64,000 bases of DNA from an uncultured Pelagibacteraceae bacterium (GTDB lineage Bacteria; Pseudomonadota; Alphaproteobacteria; Pelagibacterales; Pelagibacteraceae): assembly GCA_902555945.1 (NCBI GenBank), contig CACDUS010000002.1, positions 62,001-126,000 on the forward strand, given 5' to 3'. The first letter of the stretch is position 1, and every line of letters starts with the position of its first letter. Position numbers and translations under genes: made by a program. This document shows, piece by piece, positions 9,143 through 20,962 of the stretch. Under the pieces are notes generated by a model. The model searched no databases and was not told the DNA's origin. It worked only from the letters and a program-made list of their open reading frames with translations.

Positions 9143-12100
9143 ATGAAAAAAGAATTAACAGATTTATTTAAGAGTTCTGAAATTTCAGAAGCACAAAACT
9201 TTAATAGTATTAAAATATCATTGGCAAGTCCTGAAAAAATTAAATCTTGGACATATGGTGAAATTAAAAAACCTGAGACAATAAACTATAGAACTTTTAG
9301 ACCTGAAAAGGATGGTCTTTTTTGTGCAAGAATTTTTGGTCCAATTAAAGATTATGAGTGCTTATGTGGAAAATATAAAAGAATGAAATTTAGGGGCATT
9401 ATTTGTGAAAAGTGTGGTGTTGAAGTAACAAAATCAAATGTTCGTAGAGAAAGAATGGGGCACATAAATCTAGCTACACCTGTTGCACATATTTGGTTTT
9501 TAAAATCTCTTCCGAGCAGAATTGCATTAGCTGTAGATATGAAACTTAAGGAAGTAGAGAGAGTTCTTTATTTTGAAAATTTTATTGTTATTGAACCTGG
9601 ATTAACTGGTCTACAAAAAAATCAACTTTTAAATGAAGAAGAGCTAGTAAAATATCAAGATGAATTTGGTGAAGAGTCATTTACTGCAGGTATAGGTGCA
9701 GAAGCTGTTCTTGAAATGCTTAAAAATTTAGATTTAGAATTGGAGAGAAAAAATTTAGTAAATTATATTAAAGAAACAAAATCTAAAGTTAATGAAGAAA
9801 GAGCAATAAAACGTTTAAAATTAATTGAGTCATTTATTGAGACAGGTCAAAAACCTGAATGGATGATAATGACAGTTGTCCCTGTAATACCACCTGAATT
9901 AAGACCATTAGTTCCTTTAGACGGTGGTAGATTTGCTACTTCAGATTTAAATGATCTTTATAGAAGAGTTATAAATAGAAATAACAGATTAAAAAGATTA
10001 ATGGATTTAAAAGCTCCAGATATAATTGTAAGAAATGAAAAAAGAATGCTTCAAGAGTCAGTTGATGCATTATTTGATAATGGGAGACGTGGAAGAGTAA
10101 TTACTGGAACAGGCAAAAGACCACTTAAATCTTTAGCTGAGATGCTAAAAGGTAAACAAGGTAGATTTAGACAAAATCTTTTAGGAAAAAGAGTAGATTA
10201 TTCTGGAAGATCAGTAATTGTTGTTGGTCCAGATTTAAAATTACATGAGTGTGGACTACCAAAGAAAATGGCACTAGAATTATTTAAACCTTTTTTATAC
10301 GCTAGATTAAACAAATTAGGCTTAGCATCAACAATCAAACAAGCAAAAAAACTAGTTGAAAAAGAAACTAATGCTGTATGGGATGCACTTGAGCTAATTG
10401 TTAGAGAACATCCAGTTTTACTAAATAGAGCTCCAACTTTACATAGATTAGGTGTACAGGCTTTTGAACCAAAGTTAATAGAAGGTGATGCTATTGAATT
10501 ACATCCATTGACCTGTGCTGCATTCAATGCCGACTTTGATGGTGATCAAATGGCAGTTCATGTACCGCTCAGCTTAGAGGCTCAATTAGAAGCTAGAATA
10601 TTAATGCTATCTACAAATAATATTTTATCACCTTCTAATGGAAAACCTATTATAGTTCCAAGTCAAGATATGATTTTGGGAATATATTATTTGTCCCAAG
10701 AGTCTGTCAACGACAAACCATTAGGATATTTTTTAGACTCTGATCAAATAGAATTTGCTTTATCCTCTGGTCAAATAAAAGTTCATAGCACTATTATTTC
10801 TAGATTTGAAACTGTAGATGAAAAAGGAAATAAGAAATTTGAAAAATACACTTCTACAGCAGGAAGATTTTTGTTAGCTAATTTACTTCCTAAAAATTCA
10901 AATATTAAGTTTTCATTAATTGACAGATTATTGCCTAAGAAAACTGTATCTGAAATAATTGATATAGTTTTTAGATTTTGTGGTCAAAAAACTACTGTTA
11001 TTTTTTGTGATAAATTGAAAGATCTTGGTTTTAAACATGCTTTTAAAGCGGGTATTTCCTTTGGTAAAGATGATTTAGTTATACCTGAAAGTAAAAACAA
11101 ATTAATTGAGGATACAAAAAAGCTAATTGCTGATTATGAAACTCAATATGCAGAAGGTTTAATTACAAGAGGTGAAAAGTATAATAAAGTTGTAGATGCC
11201 TGGTCAAAATGCACAGATAGAGTTGCAGGAGAAATGATGAAAGGAATTTCAGCTACTGAAAAAACTTCTGAAGGATTAAAAATAAACTCAGTATTCATGA
11301 TGGCAGACAGTGGAGCCAGAGGTTCAGCAGCTCAAATGAAACAATTAGCAGGTATGAGAGGTCTTATAGCTAAACCATCTGGTGAAATTATTGAAAGTCC
11401 AATTACATCTAATTTTAAAGAAGGATTAACTGCTCTTGAATATTTTAACTCTACACACGGTGCTAGAAAAGGTTTAGCTGATACAGCTTTAAAAACTGCT
11501 AGCTCAGGATACTTAACTAGAAGATTGTGCGATGTTGCACAAGATTTGACAGTGACTAAAAAAGAGTGTGATTGTAAGAACCCAGGTTTTATTGAACTTT
11601 CTGAAATTTTAGAGGGAGGAAATGTTGTAGTAAGTTTATCTGAAAGAGCTTTAGGAAGAGTTACTTTTGATGATGTAAAACATCCTATTACAGGTGAAAT
11701 AATAATTAAAAAATTAACAATGATTGATGAATCTGGATGTGATAAAATCGATGCTGCTGGTATTAAATCTGTAAAAGTTTACTCAGTAATGACATGCGGA
11801 TCTAAAGAAGGAGTTTGTGCAACTTCTTATGGTAGAGATTTGTCTAGGGGAAAAATGGTACATGTTGGTGAGGCAATTGGAATGATTTCAGCACAATCCA
11901 TTGGTGAACCTGGTACACAACTTACAATGAGAACCTTTCACGTTGGAGGAACCGCTTCTGTAAAACAAGATTCTCAAATTGTTACTAAAAATGAAGGTAC
12001 TTTAAAAATTATTAATTCAAATATTTTAGAAGACTCTAAGAAAAACTTGATTGTTATGGGAAGAAACACACAGTTGTCTATAGAGGATGATAATGGTGTT

Positions 12101-13312
12101 CAAATAGCAGTTTATAAGGTTGCTTATGGATCAAAATTATTCTTTAAAAATGGGGATAAAGTTAAAAATAATACTAAAATTTGTGAATGGGATCCTTACA
12201 CAACACCTGTTATTGCAGAGAAAAGTGGAATAGCCAGTTATGTTGATTTAATAGACGGAGTTTCTATTCAAGAAACAACAGATGATGCAACAGGCATATC
12301 ATCCAAATCAGTTGTTGATTGGAGATCTCAATCTAAAAGTTCTGATTTAAAACCTAGAATAACACTTAGGGATGAAAAAGGTAATGTTATAAAAAAAGCA
12401 GACGACAATGAAGCCAGATATTATTTAGTTCCAGATTCAATCTTGTCTGTAAAAGATGGGCAAAAAGTTTCTGCTGGAGATGTAATTGCAAGGTTACCTA
12501 AAGAAACGACTAAAACTAAAGATATTACAGGAGGTTTACCAAGAGTTGCTGAATTATTTGAAGCAAGAAAAGCTAAAGATAGTGCAATTATAGCTGAAAA
12601 TGATGGTCAGGTAGTATTTGGTAAAGAAGTAAGAGGAAAGCAAAGAGTTTCTATAGTTCCAGAAGATGGTGCTGAACCTTCAAATTATCTAATACCTAAG
12701 GGCAAACATATTAATTTTAATCAAGGTGAAAAAATTAAAAAAGGTGAGTATTTATTAGACGGCCAACCACTACCTCATGACATATTAAGAATAATGGGCA
12801 TAAAAGATTTAACTGAATATTTTGTAAATCAAGTTCAAGAAGTTTATAGATTACAAGGTGTGATCATTAACGATAAACATATAGAGACAATTTTACGACA
12901 AATGCTTAAAAAGATTGAAGTTAAAACGGCAGGGGACTCTACTTATCTTCCTGGTGAGATTGTAGATAGAATAAAATTTGAAAACACTAATGAAAAATTA
13001 AAATCTGAAGGAAAAAATATAGCAGTTGGAGAAAGAGTGTTGATGGGTATAACGAAGGCATCGCTTCAGACTGAGTCCTTTATTTCTGCTGCATCATTCC
13101 AAGAAACTACCAGAGTATTAACTGATGCTGCTATTAAAGGTAAAGTTGATCCGTTAAACGGCTTGAAAGAGAATGTTATAGTTGGTAGATTAGTCCCAGC
13201 TGGCACTGGTAATATCAAAAACCAATGGAATAAAAAAGCCCTTGAGGATGACAGTAAATTTTTGTCTGAACAAGAAAAAATAGAACCTTCAGAAAGCCAA
13301 GTAAATCAATAA
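9143..13312 (+). CDS. rpoC: DNA-directed RNA polymerase subunit beta'
   Basis: The 1389-residue product is the catalytic beta' subunit. It has the N-terminal zinc ribbon ([20 protein letters not shown], residues about 71-90), the active-site Mg motif [12 protein letters not shown] (462-473), the trigger loop region ([30 protein letters not shown]) and a second zinc cluster (C-x-C and later CATSYG). Its C-terminus contains the family's [25 protein letters not shown]. It is adjacent to rpoB and ends the tRNA-tuf-rplK-rpoC run, followed by a 161-base regulatory gap. Confidence 0.99.
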   Translation: MKKELTDLFKSSEISEAQNFNSIKISLASPEKIKSWTYGEIKKPETINYRTFRPEKDGLFCARIFGPIKDYECLCGKYKRMKFRGIICEKCGVEVTKSNVRRERMGHINLATPVAHIWFLKSLPSRIALAVDMKLKEVERVLYFENFIVIEPGLTGLQKNQLLNEEELVKYQDEFGEESFTAGIGAEAVLEMLKNLDLELERKNLVNYIKETKSKVNEERAIKRLKLIESFIETGQKPEWMIMTVVPVIPPELRPLVPLDGGRFATSDLNDLYRRVINRNNRLKRLMDLKAPDIIVRNEKRMLQESVDALFDNGRRGRVITGTGKRPLKSLAEMLKGKQGRFRQNLLGKRVDYSGRSVIVVGPDLKLHECGLPKKMALELFKPFLYARLNKLGLASTIKQAKKLVEKETNAVWDALELIVREHPVLLNRAPTLHRLGVQAFEPKLIEGDAIELHPLTCAAFNADFDGDQMAVHVPLSLEAQLEARILMLSTNNILSPSNGKPIIVPSQDMILGIYYLSQESVNDKPLGYFLDSDQIEFALSSGQIKVHSTIISRFETVDEKGNKKFEKYTSTAGRFLLANLLPKNSNIKFSLIDRLLPKKTVSEIIDIVFRFCGQKTTVIFCDKLKDLGFKHAFKAGISFGKDDLVIPESKNKLIEDTKKLIADYETQYAEGLITRGEKYNKVVDAWSKCTDRVAGEMMKGISATEKTSEGLKINSVFMMADSGARGSAAQMKQLAGMRGLIAKPSGEIIESPITSNFKEGLTALEYFNSTHGARKGLADTALKTASSGYLTRRLCDVAQDLTVTKKECDCKNPGFIELSEILEGGNVVVSLSERALGRVTFDDVKHPITGEIIIKKLTMIDESGCDKIDAAGIKSVKVYSVMTCGSKEGVCATSYGRDLSRGKMVHVGEAIGMISAQSIGEPGTQLTMRTFHVGGTASVKQDSQIVTKNEGTLKIINSNILEDSKKNLIVMGRNTQLSIEDDNGVQIAVYKVAYGSKLFFKNGDKVKNNTKICEWDPYTTPVIAEKSGIASYVDLIDGVSIQETTDDATGISSKSVVDWRSQSKSSDLKPRITLRDEKGNVIKKADDNEARYYLVPDSILSVKDGQKVSAGDVIARLPKETTKTKDITGGLPRVAELFEARKAKDSAIIAENDGQVVFGKEVRGKQRVSIVPEDGAEPSNYLIPKGKHINFNQGEKIKKGEYLLDGQPLPHDILRIMGIKDLTEYFVNQVQEVYRLQGVIINDKHIETILRQMLKKIEVKTAGDSTYLPGEIVDRIKFENTNEKLKSEGKNIAVGERVLMGITKASLQTESFISAASFQETTRVLTDAAIKGKVDPLNGLKENVIVGRLVPAGTGNIKNQWNKKALEDDSKFLSEQEKIEPSESQVNQ

Positions 13313-13341
13313 AAAAATCACTTTTGATTATTAGTTTTAGT

Positions 13342-13369
13342 TTGACAAAGTCAATTTATTAAGTATTTT
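13342..13369 (+). promoter_or_regulatory. Promoter of the str-S10-spc ribosomal run
   Basis: A consensus -35 TTGACA (13342-13347) lies 16 bases before TATTTT (13364-13369). Transcription would start near 13376 and give a leader of roughly 100 bases before rpsL. Its position in the largest gap between the beta' gene and rpsL supports it. Confidence 0.6.
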
Positions 13370-13391
13370 GGCGATGTTTTTGGTTGGAATG

Positions 13392-13440
13392 TAGTTCTCA
13401 TGTGGAACTAAACGCTGCCATAAATAACCTGTCAGTTATT
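13392..13440 (+). promoter_or_regulatory. Two-hairpin 5' leader of rpsL
   Basis: Two perfect 6-pair stems follow each other: TAGTTC/GAACTA (13392-13397 with 13405-13410, 7-base loop) and AATAAC/GTTATT (13423-13428 with 13435-13440, 6-base loop). They sit between the putative start site and rpsL. Such leaders often carry ribosomal-protein autoregulation, for example by S7 or S12, but no family match is claimed. Confidence 0.5.
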
Positions 13441-13473
13441 TCACTCAAAAACTAATTATAAAAAATAAAATTT

Positions 13474-13845
13474 ATGCCAACAATTAATCAATTGTTAAAA
13501 AAGAAAAGAGTTAAACAAATTACAAGGAATAAAGTTCCGGCTCTTCAAAAGCAACCTTTGAAAAGAGGTGTTTGTGTAAAAGTTTATACCACTACACCAA
13601 AAAAACCAAACTCTGCGCTTAGAAAAGTTGCAAGAGTAAGACTATCTAATGGTTTTGAAGTAACAGCTTACATACCTGGTGAAGGTCATAATTTACAAGA
13701 GCACTCGGTAGTTTTAATAAGAGGTGGAAGAGTAAAAGATTTACCAGGTGTTCGTTACCATATTTTGAGAGGAAACCTTGATACGCAAGGGGTGGCTAAT
13801 AGAAAAAAAAGAAGATCATTATACGGAACTAAAAAAGGAAAATAA
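13474..13845 (+). CDS. rpsL: 30S ribosomal protein S12
   Basis: S12 lies at the decoding centre and controls accuracy. The 123 residues are of normal length, with the [19 protein letters not shown] segment containing the Lys equivalent to the streptomycin-resistance position, and the [11 protein letters not shown] region containing the second. Both positions read as wild type (Lys in TPKKPNSA, and the KDLPGVRYH context). It is first in the str-S10-spc run and is preceded by the two-hairpin leader. Confidence 0.99.
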   Translation: MPTINQLLKKKRVKQITRNKVPALQKQPLKRGVCVKVYTTTPKKPNSALRKVARVRLSNGFEVTAYIPGEGHNLQEHSVVLIRGGRVKDLPGVRYHILRGNLDTQGVANRKKRRSLYGTKKGK

Positions 13846-13846
13846 A

Positions 13847-14317
13847 ATGTCACGAAAAAAAACTCAACCAAAAAAAAATATTATTCCTGACCCTAAATTT
13901 AACTCAACTGTAATTCCAAAGTTAATTAACAATATAATGTATGATGGAAAAAGAGGTGTTGCTGCTAAAATAGTTTATGACGCTATAGAAAAAATTAAAA
14001 CTAAATCTAAAGAAGAACCTATTAATATATTTAATGAAGCTATTAACAATATTAAGCCAACTGTTGAGGTTAGATCAAGAAGAGTTGGTGGTGCAACCTA
14101 CCAAGTCCCAGTTGAGGTAAAAAGTAAAAGAGCTCAAGCATTAGCAATAAGATGGTTGGTAGATTCTGCTAGAAAGAGAAAAGACAAACATATGTCAGAT
14201 AAAATATTTAATGAACTTTTTGATGCATATGAAAAAAAAGGTGCAGCTGTGAAAAAAAAAGAGGATGTGCATAAGATGGCTGAGTCAAATAAAGCATTTG
14301 CACATTTTAGATGGTAA
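13847..14317 (+). CDS. rpsG: 30S ribosomal protein S7
   Basis: S7 nucleates the 3' domain (head) of the 30S subunit. The frame is open from 13778, but translation from ATG 13847 (MSRKKTQPKKN) gives the usual 156 residues and starts right after the rpsL stop (13843-13845), so I chose that start. The family motif EVRSRRVGGATYQVPVEVKSKRAQALAIRWL is intact, and the C-terminal EDVHKMAESNKAFAHFRW is conserved. Confidence 0.98.
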   Translation: MSRKKTQPKKNIIPDPKFNSTVIPKLINNIMYDGKRGVAAKIVYDAIEKIKTKSKEEPINIFNEAINNIKPTVEVRSRRVGGATYQVPVEVKSKRAQALAIRWLVDSARKRKDKHMSDKIFNELFDAYEKKGAAVKKKEDVHKMAESNKAFAHFRW

Positions 14318-14323
14318 AAAATT

Positions 14324-16402
14324 ATGGCTAGATCTCATACATTAGACAAATATAGAAACATTGGGATCATGGCACATATTGATGCAGGTAAAACAACTAC
14401 CACAGAAAGAATTTTATATTATACAGGCAAGAGTCATAAAATTGGAGAAGTTCATGATGGAGCTGCAACAATGGATTGGATGGAACAAGAACAAGAAAGA
14501 GGAATTACAATTACATCTGCAGCAACAACTTGTTTCTGGCAAGATCATAGAATAAATATTATTGACACACCTGGCCACGTAGATTTTACAATTGAAGTAG
14601 AAAGATCTTTAAAAGTTTTAGATGGAGCTGTTGCAGTTTTTGATGGAGTAGCAGGTGTTGAACCCCAATCAGAAACAGTATGGAGACAAGCAGATAAATA
14701 TAAGGTTCCAAGAATTTGTTTTGTAAATAAATTGGATAGAACTGGAGCAGATTTCTTTAGATGTGTGGAGATGATTAAAGATAGACTGGGCGCGAAACCA
14801 CTAGTAATTCAAGTGCCTATTGGCATTGAAGCCTCTTTATCTGGAGTAGTTGATCTTGTTAAAATGAAAGCTCAAGTTTGGAAAAATGAAGCTCTTGGTG
14901 CTGAATGGGAATATAAAGATATTCCTGATGATCTAAAAGAAATTTCTCAAAAATATAGAACAGAGTTAGTTGAGATGGCTGTTGAGCAAGATGAAAAATT
15001 AATGGAGTCTTATCTAAATGGCGATGAGATTAAAGAAGAAGATCTAATTAAATGTATAAGAAAGGGAACTTTAAATTTTGATTTTGTTCCAGTTCTTACA
15101 GGTTCTGCTTTTAAAAATAAAGGTGTTCAACCTTTATTAGATGCAGTTGTTAATTACCTTCCTAGCCCAGTGGATATTGGGTCTATTCAAGGAACAAAAG
15201 TAGGATCAGAGGATGAAATGGAGATGAAATTTGATGACAAAGCTCCTTTTTCAGCTCTAGCATTTAAAGTTGCTAATGATCCATTTGTGGGTTCATTAAC
15301 ATTTATAAGGGTTTATTCTGGAACGATTAAATCTGGCACAGGAATTTACAATTCTTCAAAAGAAAAAGAGGAAAGAGTTGGAAGGATGCTTTTGATGCAT
15401 GCTAATTCTAGAGAGGATATTAAAGAGGCTAACGCAGGTGATATAGTCGCTTTAGCAGGTTTAAAAAATACTATAACTGGACACACTTTATGTGATGAAG
15501 AAAATGCTGTTTTACTTGAGCCAATGGAATTTCCTGATCCAGTAATTGAAATTGCAGTAGAACCAAAAACAAAGGGTGATCAAGAAAAAATGGGTGAAGC
15601 TTTAGCTAGACTTGCTAAAGAAGATCCTTCATTTAGAGTTTCTTCAGATGAAGAGTCTGGCCAAACAATAATTAAAGGAATGGGTGAACTACATTTAGAT
15701 ATAATTGTAGATCGAATGAAAAGAGAATTTAAAGTTGAAGCGAATGTCGGAGCCCCACAAGTAGCGTATAGAGAAACAATAGAAAAATCTGCTGAATTTG
15801 AATATATACATAAAAAACAAAGTGGTGGAGCAGGTCAATTTGCAAAAGTTAAACTTTTTGTTGAGCCACAAGAGCCTGGCAAAGGAAGAGATGTTGAAAG
15901 TGCCATTAAAGGTGGCGCTATTCCAAAAGAATTTATTCCAGGTGTAGAAAAAGGAATAGAAAGTGTTTCGGATAGTGGAATATTAGCTGGCTTTCCTTTA
16001 ATTGATTATAAAGTAACTATAGTTGATGGTTTGCATCATGATGTTGACTCAAGTGTTTTAGCTTTTGAATTAGCAAGTAGAGCTTGTTTTAAAGAAGCTT
16101 GTACCCAAGGTGGTTTAAAACTTTTAGAACCAATAATGAGAGTAGAAGTCGTTACTCCTGAAGATTACATGGGTGATGTAATTGGTGATCTAAATAGTAG
16201 AAGAGGACAAATTAGTACTCAAGAACAAAGAGGTAATGCAACAGTTATTACAGCAATGGTTCCTTTAGCAAATATGTTTGGTTATATAAATAATTTAAGA
16301 TCAATGTCTCAAGGTAGAGCACAATATTCAATGTTTTTTGACCATTACTCAAAAGTGCCCCAAAATGTTCAAGATGAAGTAACAAAGAAAGTAGCTGGTT
16401 AA
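14324..16402 (+). CDS. fusA: Elongation factor G
   Basis: EF-G is the translocase GTPase. The 692 residues have G1 AHIDAGKT (17-24), G3 DTPGHVDFT and G4 NKLD, then domains II-V, including the domain IV region and the C-terminal [16 protein letters not shown] motif. It lies between rpsG and rpsJ. No tuf follows it, unlike the classical rpsL-rpsG-fusA-tufA order, because tuf lies upstream at 954. Confidence 0.99.
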   Translation: MARSHTLDKYRNIGIMAHIDAGKTTTTERILYYTGKSHKIGEVHDGAATMDWMEQEQERGITITSAATTCFWQDHRINIIDTPGHVDFTIEVERSLKVLDGAVAVFDGVAGVEPQSETVWRQADKYKVPRICFVNKLDRTGADFFRCVEMIKDRLGAKPLVIQVPIGIEASLSGVVDLVKMKAQVWKNEALGAEWEYKDIPDDLKEISQKYRTELVEMAVEQDEKLMESYLNGDEIKEEDLIKCIRKGTLNFDFVPVLTGSAFKNKGVQPLLDAVVNYLPSPVDIGSIQGTKVGSEDEMEMKFDDKAPFSALAFKVANDPFVGSLTFIRVYSGTIKSGTGIYNSSKEKEERVGRMLLMHANSREDIKEANAGDIVALAGLKNTITGHTLCDEENAVLLEPMEFPDPVIEIAVEPKTKGDQEKMGEALARLAKEDPSFRVSSDEESGQTIIKGMGELHLDIIVDRMKREFKVEANVGAPQVAYRETIEKSAEFEYIHKKQSGGAGQFAKVKLFVEPQEPGKGRDVESAIKGGAIPKEFIPGVEKGIESVSDSGILAGFPLIDYKVTIVDGLHHDVDSSVLAFELASRACFKEACTQGGLKLLEPIMRVEVVTPEDYMGDVIGDLNSRRGQISTQEQRGNATVITAMVPLANMFGYINNLRSMSQGRAQYSMFFDHYSKVPQNVQDEVTKKVAG

Positions 16403-16406
16403 TCAG

Positions 16407-16715
16407 ATGGAAAAACAAAATATCAGAATTAAACTTAGAGCATATGACAATAAGATTTTAGATGCATCTACAGAAGAAATAGTTAATACTGTAAAAAGAA
16501 CTGGAGCTTCAATCAAAGGGCCAATACCTTTACCTACAAGAGTTGAGAGATACACAGTACTTAGATCACCCCACATTGATAAGAAAAGTAGAGAACAGTT
16601 TGAGTCTAGAACCCATAAAAGATTAATAGATATAATAGAACCAACACCTCAAACAGTAGAAGCTTTGATGAAATTAGATTTAGCTTCTGGTGTTGATGTC
16701 GAGATAAAGATTTAG
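16407..16715 (+). CDS. rpsJ: 30S ribosomal protein S10
   Basis: S10 is a 30S head protein and the NusE partner of NusG. The 102 residues carry the family motifs [14 protein letters not shown] and [26 protein letters not shown]. Only 4 bases separate it from fusA, so the str and S10 gene sets are joined and the S10 leader that binds L4 in E. coli has no space here. Confidence 0.99.
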   Translation: MEKQNIRIKLRAYDNKILDASTEEIVNTVKRTGASIKGPIPLPTRVERYTVLRSPHIDKKSREQFESRTHKRLIDIIEPTPQTVEALMKLDLASGVDVEIKI

Positions 16716-16718
16716 ATT

Positions 16719-17429
16719 ATGAGTGAAATAGCTTTAATTGGAAAAAAAATTGGTATGACACGTGAATTTTATAAATCAGGTCAACTAGTTCCTGTGACTG
16801 TATTAAAAATGGAAAAAGCCAGAGTCATCCAGGTTATTGATCAAGAAAAAAGAGGATATAAAGCGGTTCAACTTGGATATGGGAAAATAAAGAGTTCAAA
16901 ATTAACTAAAGCAATGAAAGGTTTTTTCGCAAAAAAAAACACAGAAGCCAAAAAAAAACTAAAGGAATATAGAGTTTTGAATACAGATAATTACAAAGAA
17001 GGTAACGAATTTGGTCTTGAAATTTTTAAAGATGTTAAATTTGTTGATACAAGATCTAGAACTATAGGTAAAGGATTTGCAGGAGCTATGAAAAGACACA
17101 ACTTTGGAGGTTTAAGAGCAACTCATGGAGTTTCAATTTCACACAGATCTCATGGCTCAACTGGTCAAAGACAAGATCCAGGTAAAGTTTTTAAAGGTAA
17201 AAAAATGGCAGGTCACATGGGTGATAAACTTAGAACAATGCAAAATATAGAAATTATTAAAACTGATTTAGAAAATGACCTTTTATACTTAAAAGGCTCA
17301 ATACCAGGATCAAAGAACTCAGAAATTTTAGTTAAAGGATCAGTTAAAAATATTAATAAACTTACAATTGATGAAAAAATTAAAGCTGCAGAACAAGCTA
17401 AAAAAACCCCTGAGAAAAAGAAAAAATAA
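16719..17429 (+). CDS. rplC: 50S ribosomal protein L3
   Basis: L3 is an early 23S assembly protein reaching toward the peptidyl-transferase centre. The 236-residue product has IGKKIGMTREF at its start and the long-finger signature KRHNFGGLRATHGVSISHRSHGS (about residues 126-148), including the Gln in TGQRQDPGKVFKGKKMAGHMG that is the usual PrmB methylation site. The lysine-rich tail (KKTPEKKKK) is a modest extension. The last A of its TAA is the first base of the rplD ATG. Confidence 0.98.
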   Translation: MSEIALIGKKIGMTREFYKSGQLVPVTVLKMEKARVIQVIDQEKRGYKAVQLGYGKIKSSKLTKAMKGFFAKKNTEAKKKLKEYRVLNTDNYKEGNEFGLEIFKDVKFVDTRSRTIGKGFAGAMKRHNFGGLRATHGVSISHRSHGSTGQRQDPGKVFKGKKMAGHMGDKLRTMQNIEIIKTDLENDLLYLKGSIPGSKNSEILVKGSVKNINKLTIDEKIKAAEQAKKTPEKKKK

Positions 17430-18052
17430 TGAAAATAGATAAATTAAATTTAGATGGTAAAAAAAGTTCTATTGAGGTTTTAGATAAAATTTTTTCAGCT
17501 AAAATAAACACTAAATTAGTGAATAATGTTCTCTATAAAACTAATGCCAATTACAAAGGTAGGCATGCTAAAACAAAACAACAAAATGAAGTTTCGGGCC
17601 CAACATCAAAAATTTATGCTCAAAAAGGAACAGGTAATGCAAGACACGCAAGTAGAAAAGCCCCAATTTTTGTTGGTGGTGGTGTAGCGCACGGGCCTAA
17701 GGGTGAACTATCGTATAAAAAAAGAAAACTTAATAAAAGTGAAAAAAAGAACAGTATTGCTTCTCTAATAAGTGAAAAAAATAAAAATAAGAATTTATTA
17801 ATTTTAAGTGACTTTAATACTGCAATCAAAAAAACAAAAGAAATGAACTTAATTATCAAAAAATTTGAAATTTCAAATTCTTTAATAATTTTAGATAAAT
17901 CTTCAAAAGATAAAGTTGAAAAATCTATAAGAAATATTCCAAATATTAAAGTTACAGACATAAATCATTTTAGCGCTTTCGATATTGTAAAATTTAAAAA
18001 AATTGTTTTTACAGAAACCTCTGTAAAAGAATTAGAAAAGAGATATGCTTAA
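17429..18052 (+). CDS. rplD: 50S ribosomal protein L4
   Basis: L4 lines the peptide exit tunnel. The 207 residues carry the tunnel-loop motif (KIYAQKGTGNARHASRKAPIFVGGGVAHGP, about 53-82). It overlaps rplC and rplW by one base each, so translation is probably coupled. In E. coli L4 autoregulates the S10 operon; the leader needed for that is missing here. Confidence 0.98.
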   Translation: MKIDKLNLDGKKSSIEVLDKIFSAKINTKLVNNVLYKTNANYKGRHAKTKQQNEVSGPTSKIYAQKGTGNARHASRKAPIFVGGGVAHGPKGELSYKKRKLNKSEKKNSIASLISEKNKNKNLLILSDFNTAIKKTKEMNLIIKKFEISNSLIILDKSSKDKVEKSIRNIPNIKVTDINHFSAFDIVKFKKIVFTETSVKELEKRYA

Positions 18053-18345
18053 TGACTAAAATAAACCTTTACGATAAAATCTTATCTCCAATAGTTACTG
18101 AAAAATCTACTAATTTATCAGAGCAAAATAAAGTTGTATTTAAAGTCCCATTTGGAGCAAATAAAAAAAATCTAAAAACTAATATAGAAAAAATATTCAA
18201 AGTAAATGTAACCAAAATAAATATAATTAATAAACAAAATAGAACAAAACTAACTCGTGGGAGAAAAGTTAAAGTTTCTGGTTACAAAAAAGCGATTATA
18301 ACTTTAAAAAAAGGTCAAAGCATTGATCTAACAACAGGAATTTAA
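18052..18345 (+). CDS. rplW: 50S ribosomal protein L23
   Basis: L23 sits at the tunnel exit and docks trigger factor and SRP. The 97-residue product has the family's start LYDKILSPIVTEKST and the VNKQNR/TRGRKVKVSGYKKAIITLKKGQSID C-terminal strand region. Its ATG overlaps the rplD stop by one base and its own stop is one base before rplB. Confidence 0.98.
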   Translation: MTKINLYDKILSPIVTEKSTNLSEQNKVVFKVPFGANKKNLKTNIEKIFKVNVTKINIINKQNRTKLTRGRKVKVSGYKKAIITLKKGQSIDLTTGI

Positions 18346-18346
18346 T

Positions 18347-19186
18347 ATGGCTTTAAAAACTTTTAAACCTTATACAAAATCAACCAGAGGAACTATTTTA
18401 GTCGATAGAACTGGTTTATGGAAAGGTAAGCCTTTTAAATCTCTAGTATCTCCAAAAAATTCAATGAAAGGTAGAAATAACAATGGCCACATAACTTCAG
18501 TGAATAGAGCTGGTGGACACAAAAAAATGTATAGACATGTTGATTTTTACAGAAAAAAATTTGATATACCGGCAACGGTTGAAAGAATTGAGTATGATCC
18601 AAATAGATCATGCTACATAATGTTAGTGAAATTTGATGATAATTCTCACTCATACTATTTAGCTCCTCAAAAAATTAAAACTGGAGATAAGATTGAAAAT
18701 GGGGAAAAAAAAGAAATTAAGATTGGTAACTGTATGCCATTAAGAGATATCCCTGTAGGAATAGATATACACAATGTTGAAATTCAACCAGGTGCTGGAG
18801 GAAAAATTGCTAGATCTGCAGGAACGTCAGTCACTATAAGTGGATTAGATGGTAATTACAGTCTTATAAAACTTGCATCAGGAGAGGTAAGAAAAATTGA
18901 TTCAAGATCTCTTGCAACTATTGGTGTTTTGAGTAATCCGGATCAAAAAAATATTAAAATTGGTAAAGCAGGTAGATCAAGATGGTTAGGCAGAAGACCG
19001 CATACAAGAGGTGTTGTTAAAAACCCAGTAGATCACCCTCATGGTGGTGGAGAAGGTAAAACCGCTGGAGGAAGACATCCTGTTTCTCCTACTGGTCAGT
19101 CAGCAAAAGGTTTGAAGACTAGAGATAATAAAAGAACTGACAAATTTATTATAAAAAGAAGAAACAAGAGGAAGGATACAAAATAA
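18347..19186 (+). CDS. rplB: 50S ribosomal protein L2
   Basis: L2 is a core 23S binding protein near the peptidyl-transferase centre. The 279 residues are of standard length. The C-terminal signature [27 protein letters not shown] contains the conserved His of the HPHGGGEG motif (about residue 230). The stop overlaps the rpsS start by one base. Confidence 0.99.
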   Translation: MALKTFKPYTKSTRGTILVDRTGLWKGKPFKSLVSPKNSMKGRNNNGHITSVNRAGGHKKMYRHVDFYRKKFDIPATVERIEYDPNRSCYIMLVKFDDNSHSYYLAPQKIKTGDKIENGEKKEIKIGNCMPLRDIPVGIDIHNVEIQPGAGGKIARSAGTSVTISGLDGNYSLIKLASGEVRKIDSRSLATIGVLSNPDQKNIKIGKAGRSRWLGRRPHTRGVVKNPVDHPHGGGEGKTAGGRHPVSPTGQSAKGLKTRDNKRTDKFIIKRRNKRKDTK

Positions 19187-19485
19187 TGGCCAGAGCAGTT
19201 TGGAAAGGACCTTTTGTTGAGGAAAGTTTGATGAAAAAAGTTGATAAATATAAAACTGACCCAAAAAAAATACCCATTAAGACATGGTCGAGAAAATCAA
19301 CAATCATTCCAGATTTTGTTGGTGTTAGTTTTTTGATTTACAATGGTAAAAAATTTATACCAATCACAATATCAGAAGATATGGTTGGTCATAAATTAGG
19401 TGAGTTTGCACCAACAAGAACTTTTTTTGGACATACGCCAGCTGATAAAAAAGCTAAACCAGCAGAAGCAGAGGTTAAGAAATAA
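19186..19485 (+). CDS. rpsS: 30S ribosomal protein S19
   Basis: S19 is a 30S head protein contacting S13. The 99 residues include the starting [28 protein letters not shown] and [15 protein letters not shown] motifs. A short Lys/Ala/Glu tail ([12 protein letters not shown]) extends past the usual end near residue 88. Confidence 0.98.
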   Translation: MARAVWKGPFVEESLMKKVDKYKTDPKKIPIKTWSRKSTIIPDFVGVSFLIYNGKKFIPITISEDMVGHKLGEFAPTRTFFGHTPADKKAKPAEAEVKK

Positions 19486-19487
19486 AA

Positions 19488-19886
19488 ATGAGCAAAAAAA
19501 AGAAAATAGATAAATCAAAAACAAATATTGTTAAATCGATTAACAACAATATTAGATCAAGTGTGAGAAAACTTAATCCGATCCTGAAAGGTATCGTTGG
19601 TAAAAAAGTTGATGTAGCTATTAAAGATTTACAATTTTCTGAAAAAAGAATTACTAAAGATATTAGAAAAACACTAAATTCAGCAGTAGCTAATGCTGAA
19701 AATAATTTTCAATACGATATAGATAAATTATTTGTAAAAGAAGCATACTGTGGAAAAAAAATTACGATGAAAAGGTTTAGACCTAGAGCAAAAGGTAGAG
19801 CTGCTCCAATATTGAAGCCTTATTCAAGTGTAACTATAATTTTATCAGAAACAAAAAAAGTGGAGAGTCATGGGACAAAAAGTTAA
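19488..19886 (+). CDS. rplV: 50S ribosomal protein L22
   Basis: L22 lines the exit tunnel opposite L4. The 132 residues have an N-terminal Lys-rich extension of about 20 residues ([14 protein letters not shown]), then the family core with the tunnel-loop end [25 protein letters not shown]. Its 3' end overlaps rpsC by 17 bases in another frame, a compact arrangement typical of this window. Confidence 0.97.
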   Translation: MSKKKKIDKSKTNIVKSINNNIRSSVRKLNPILKGIVGKKVDVAIKDLQFSEKRITKDIRKTLNSAVANAENNFQYDIDKLFVKEAYCGKKITMKRFRPRAKGRAAPILKPYSSVTIILSETKKVESHGTKS

Positions 19887-20550
19887 TCCAGTAGGTTTTA
19901 GATTAGGTGTTAATAGAGGTTGGGACTCTGTTTGGTATGCTAAAAAAAAGGATTTTGGTAATTACTTAATCGAAGATTTTAAAATTAGACAATATATCAA
20001 AAAAAACGTTATTAACTCTGGAGTTTCTAAAGTAATGATCGAAAGAACTTCAAACAAATGTTATGTAACAATTTATACCTCACGACCAGGTTTTGTTATT
20101 GGTAAAAAAGGTAGCGATATAGATAAAATAAAAAATAATTTATCAAAGTTTACTTCAAATGAAGTAACATTAAATATTAAAGAAGTAAAAAAACCAGAGA
20201 CAAATGCATACTTAGTTGCAGAAAATATCGCTCAGCAACTTGTAAAAAGAATTTCATATAGAAGAGCAATGAAAAGAGCTATGCAATCTTGTTTAAGACT
20301 TGGAGCAAAAGGAATAAAAGTTTCAATTAGTGGTAGATTAGGAGGAAATGAAATAGCTAGAACTGAGTGGTTGAGAGACGGTAGTATTCCTTCGCATACT
20401 TTAAGAGCTGACATCGATTATGCAGAAGCAGAAGCTTTAACAACTTATGGGATTATAGGTATCAAAGTTTGGATATATAAAGGCGAAGTATTCGCAAAAG
20501 AATTTAGTCAAGAAACAAATAAAGTAGTAGCGAAAGAGGGAAAAGAATAA
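19870..20550 (+). CDS. rpsC: 30S ribosomal protein S3
   Basis: S3 lines the mRNA entry channel and has RNA helicase activity with S4. The 226 residues start [15 protein letters not shown], with a KH domain ([16 protein letters not shown], about 76-91) and the C-terminal [14 protein letters not shown] motif. The start ATG lies inside rplV (17-base overlap), which fits because MGQKVNP is the conserved S3 N-terminus. Confidence 0.99.
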   Translation: MGQKVNPVGFRLGVNRGWDSVWYAKKKDFGNYLIEDFKIRQYIKKNVINSGVSKVMIERTSNKCYVTIYTSRPGFVIGKKGSDIDKIKNNLSKFTSNEVTLNIKEVKKPETNAYLVAENIAQQLVKRISYRRAMKRAMQSCLRLGAKGIKVSISGRLGGNEIARTEWLRDGSIPSHTLRADIDYAEAEALTTYGIIGIKVWIYKGEVFAKEFSQETNKVVAKEGKE

Positions 20551-20551
20551 C

Positions 20552-20962
20552 ATGTTACAACCTGTAAGAACTAAATGGAGAAAAGCTCACAAAGGTAGAA
20601 TTCATGGAACTGCCTCAAGAGCAAATTTTATAAATTATGGAGCTTATGCTTTAAAGGCTTTGACACCTGAGAGAGTTACGGGAAAACAAATCGAAGCTGC
20701 AAGAGTTGCATTAACTAGACATATGAAAAGACAAGGAAGAGTGTGGACAAGAATTTTTCCAAATATTCCTGTTTCAAAAAAACCTATTGAAGTTCGGATG
20801 GGAAAAGGCAAGGGCTCACCAGAATATTATGCTTGCAGGGTTAAACCAGGTAGAATTTTATTTGAAGTTGATGGAGTTTCTGAACAAATTGCAAAAGAAG
20901 CTTTATATAAAGCATCTGCAAAATTACCAATAAAAACTAAAACAATTAAAAGATTTGCTTAA
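20552..20962 (+). CDS. rplP: 50S ribosomal protein L16
   Basis: L16 organises the A-site tRNA contact on the 50S. The 136-residue product starts [16 protein letters not shown] and has [43 protein letters not shown] with the usual Gly-Lys-Gly-Ser loop. It is separated from rpsC by one base and from rpmC by none. Confidence 0.99.
   Translation: MLQPVRTKWRKAHKGRIHGTASRANFINYGAYALKALTPERVTGKQIEAARVALTRHMKRQGRVWTRIFPNIPVSKKPIEVRMGKGKGSPEYYACRVKPGRILFEVDGVSEQIAKEALYKASAKLPIKTKTIKRFA

Noticed and set aside
13316-13340. Hairpin AATCA/TGATT after rpoC as an intrinsic terminator
   Set aside because: Only five AT-rich pairs and an interrupted T-run; too weak to call.
13778-13846. N-terminal extension of rpsG (23 codons)
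   Set aside because: It lies within the rpsL end in another frame; S7 homologs start MSRK-like at 13847.
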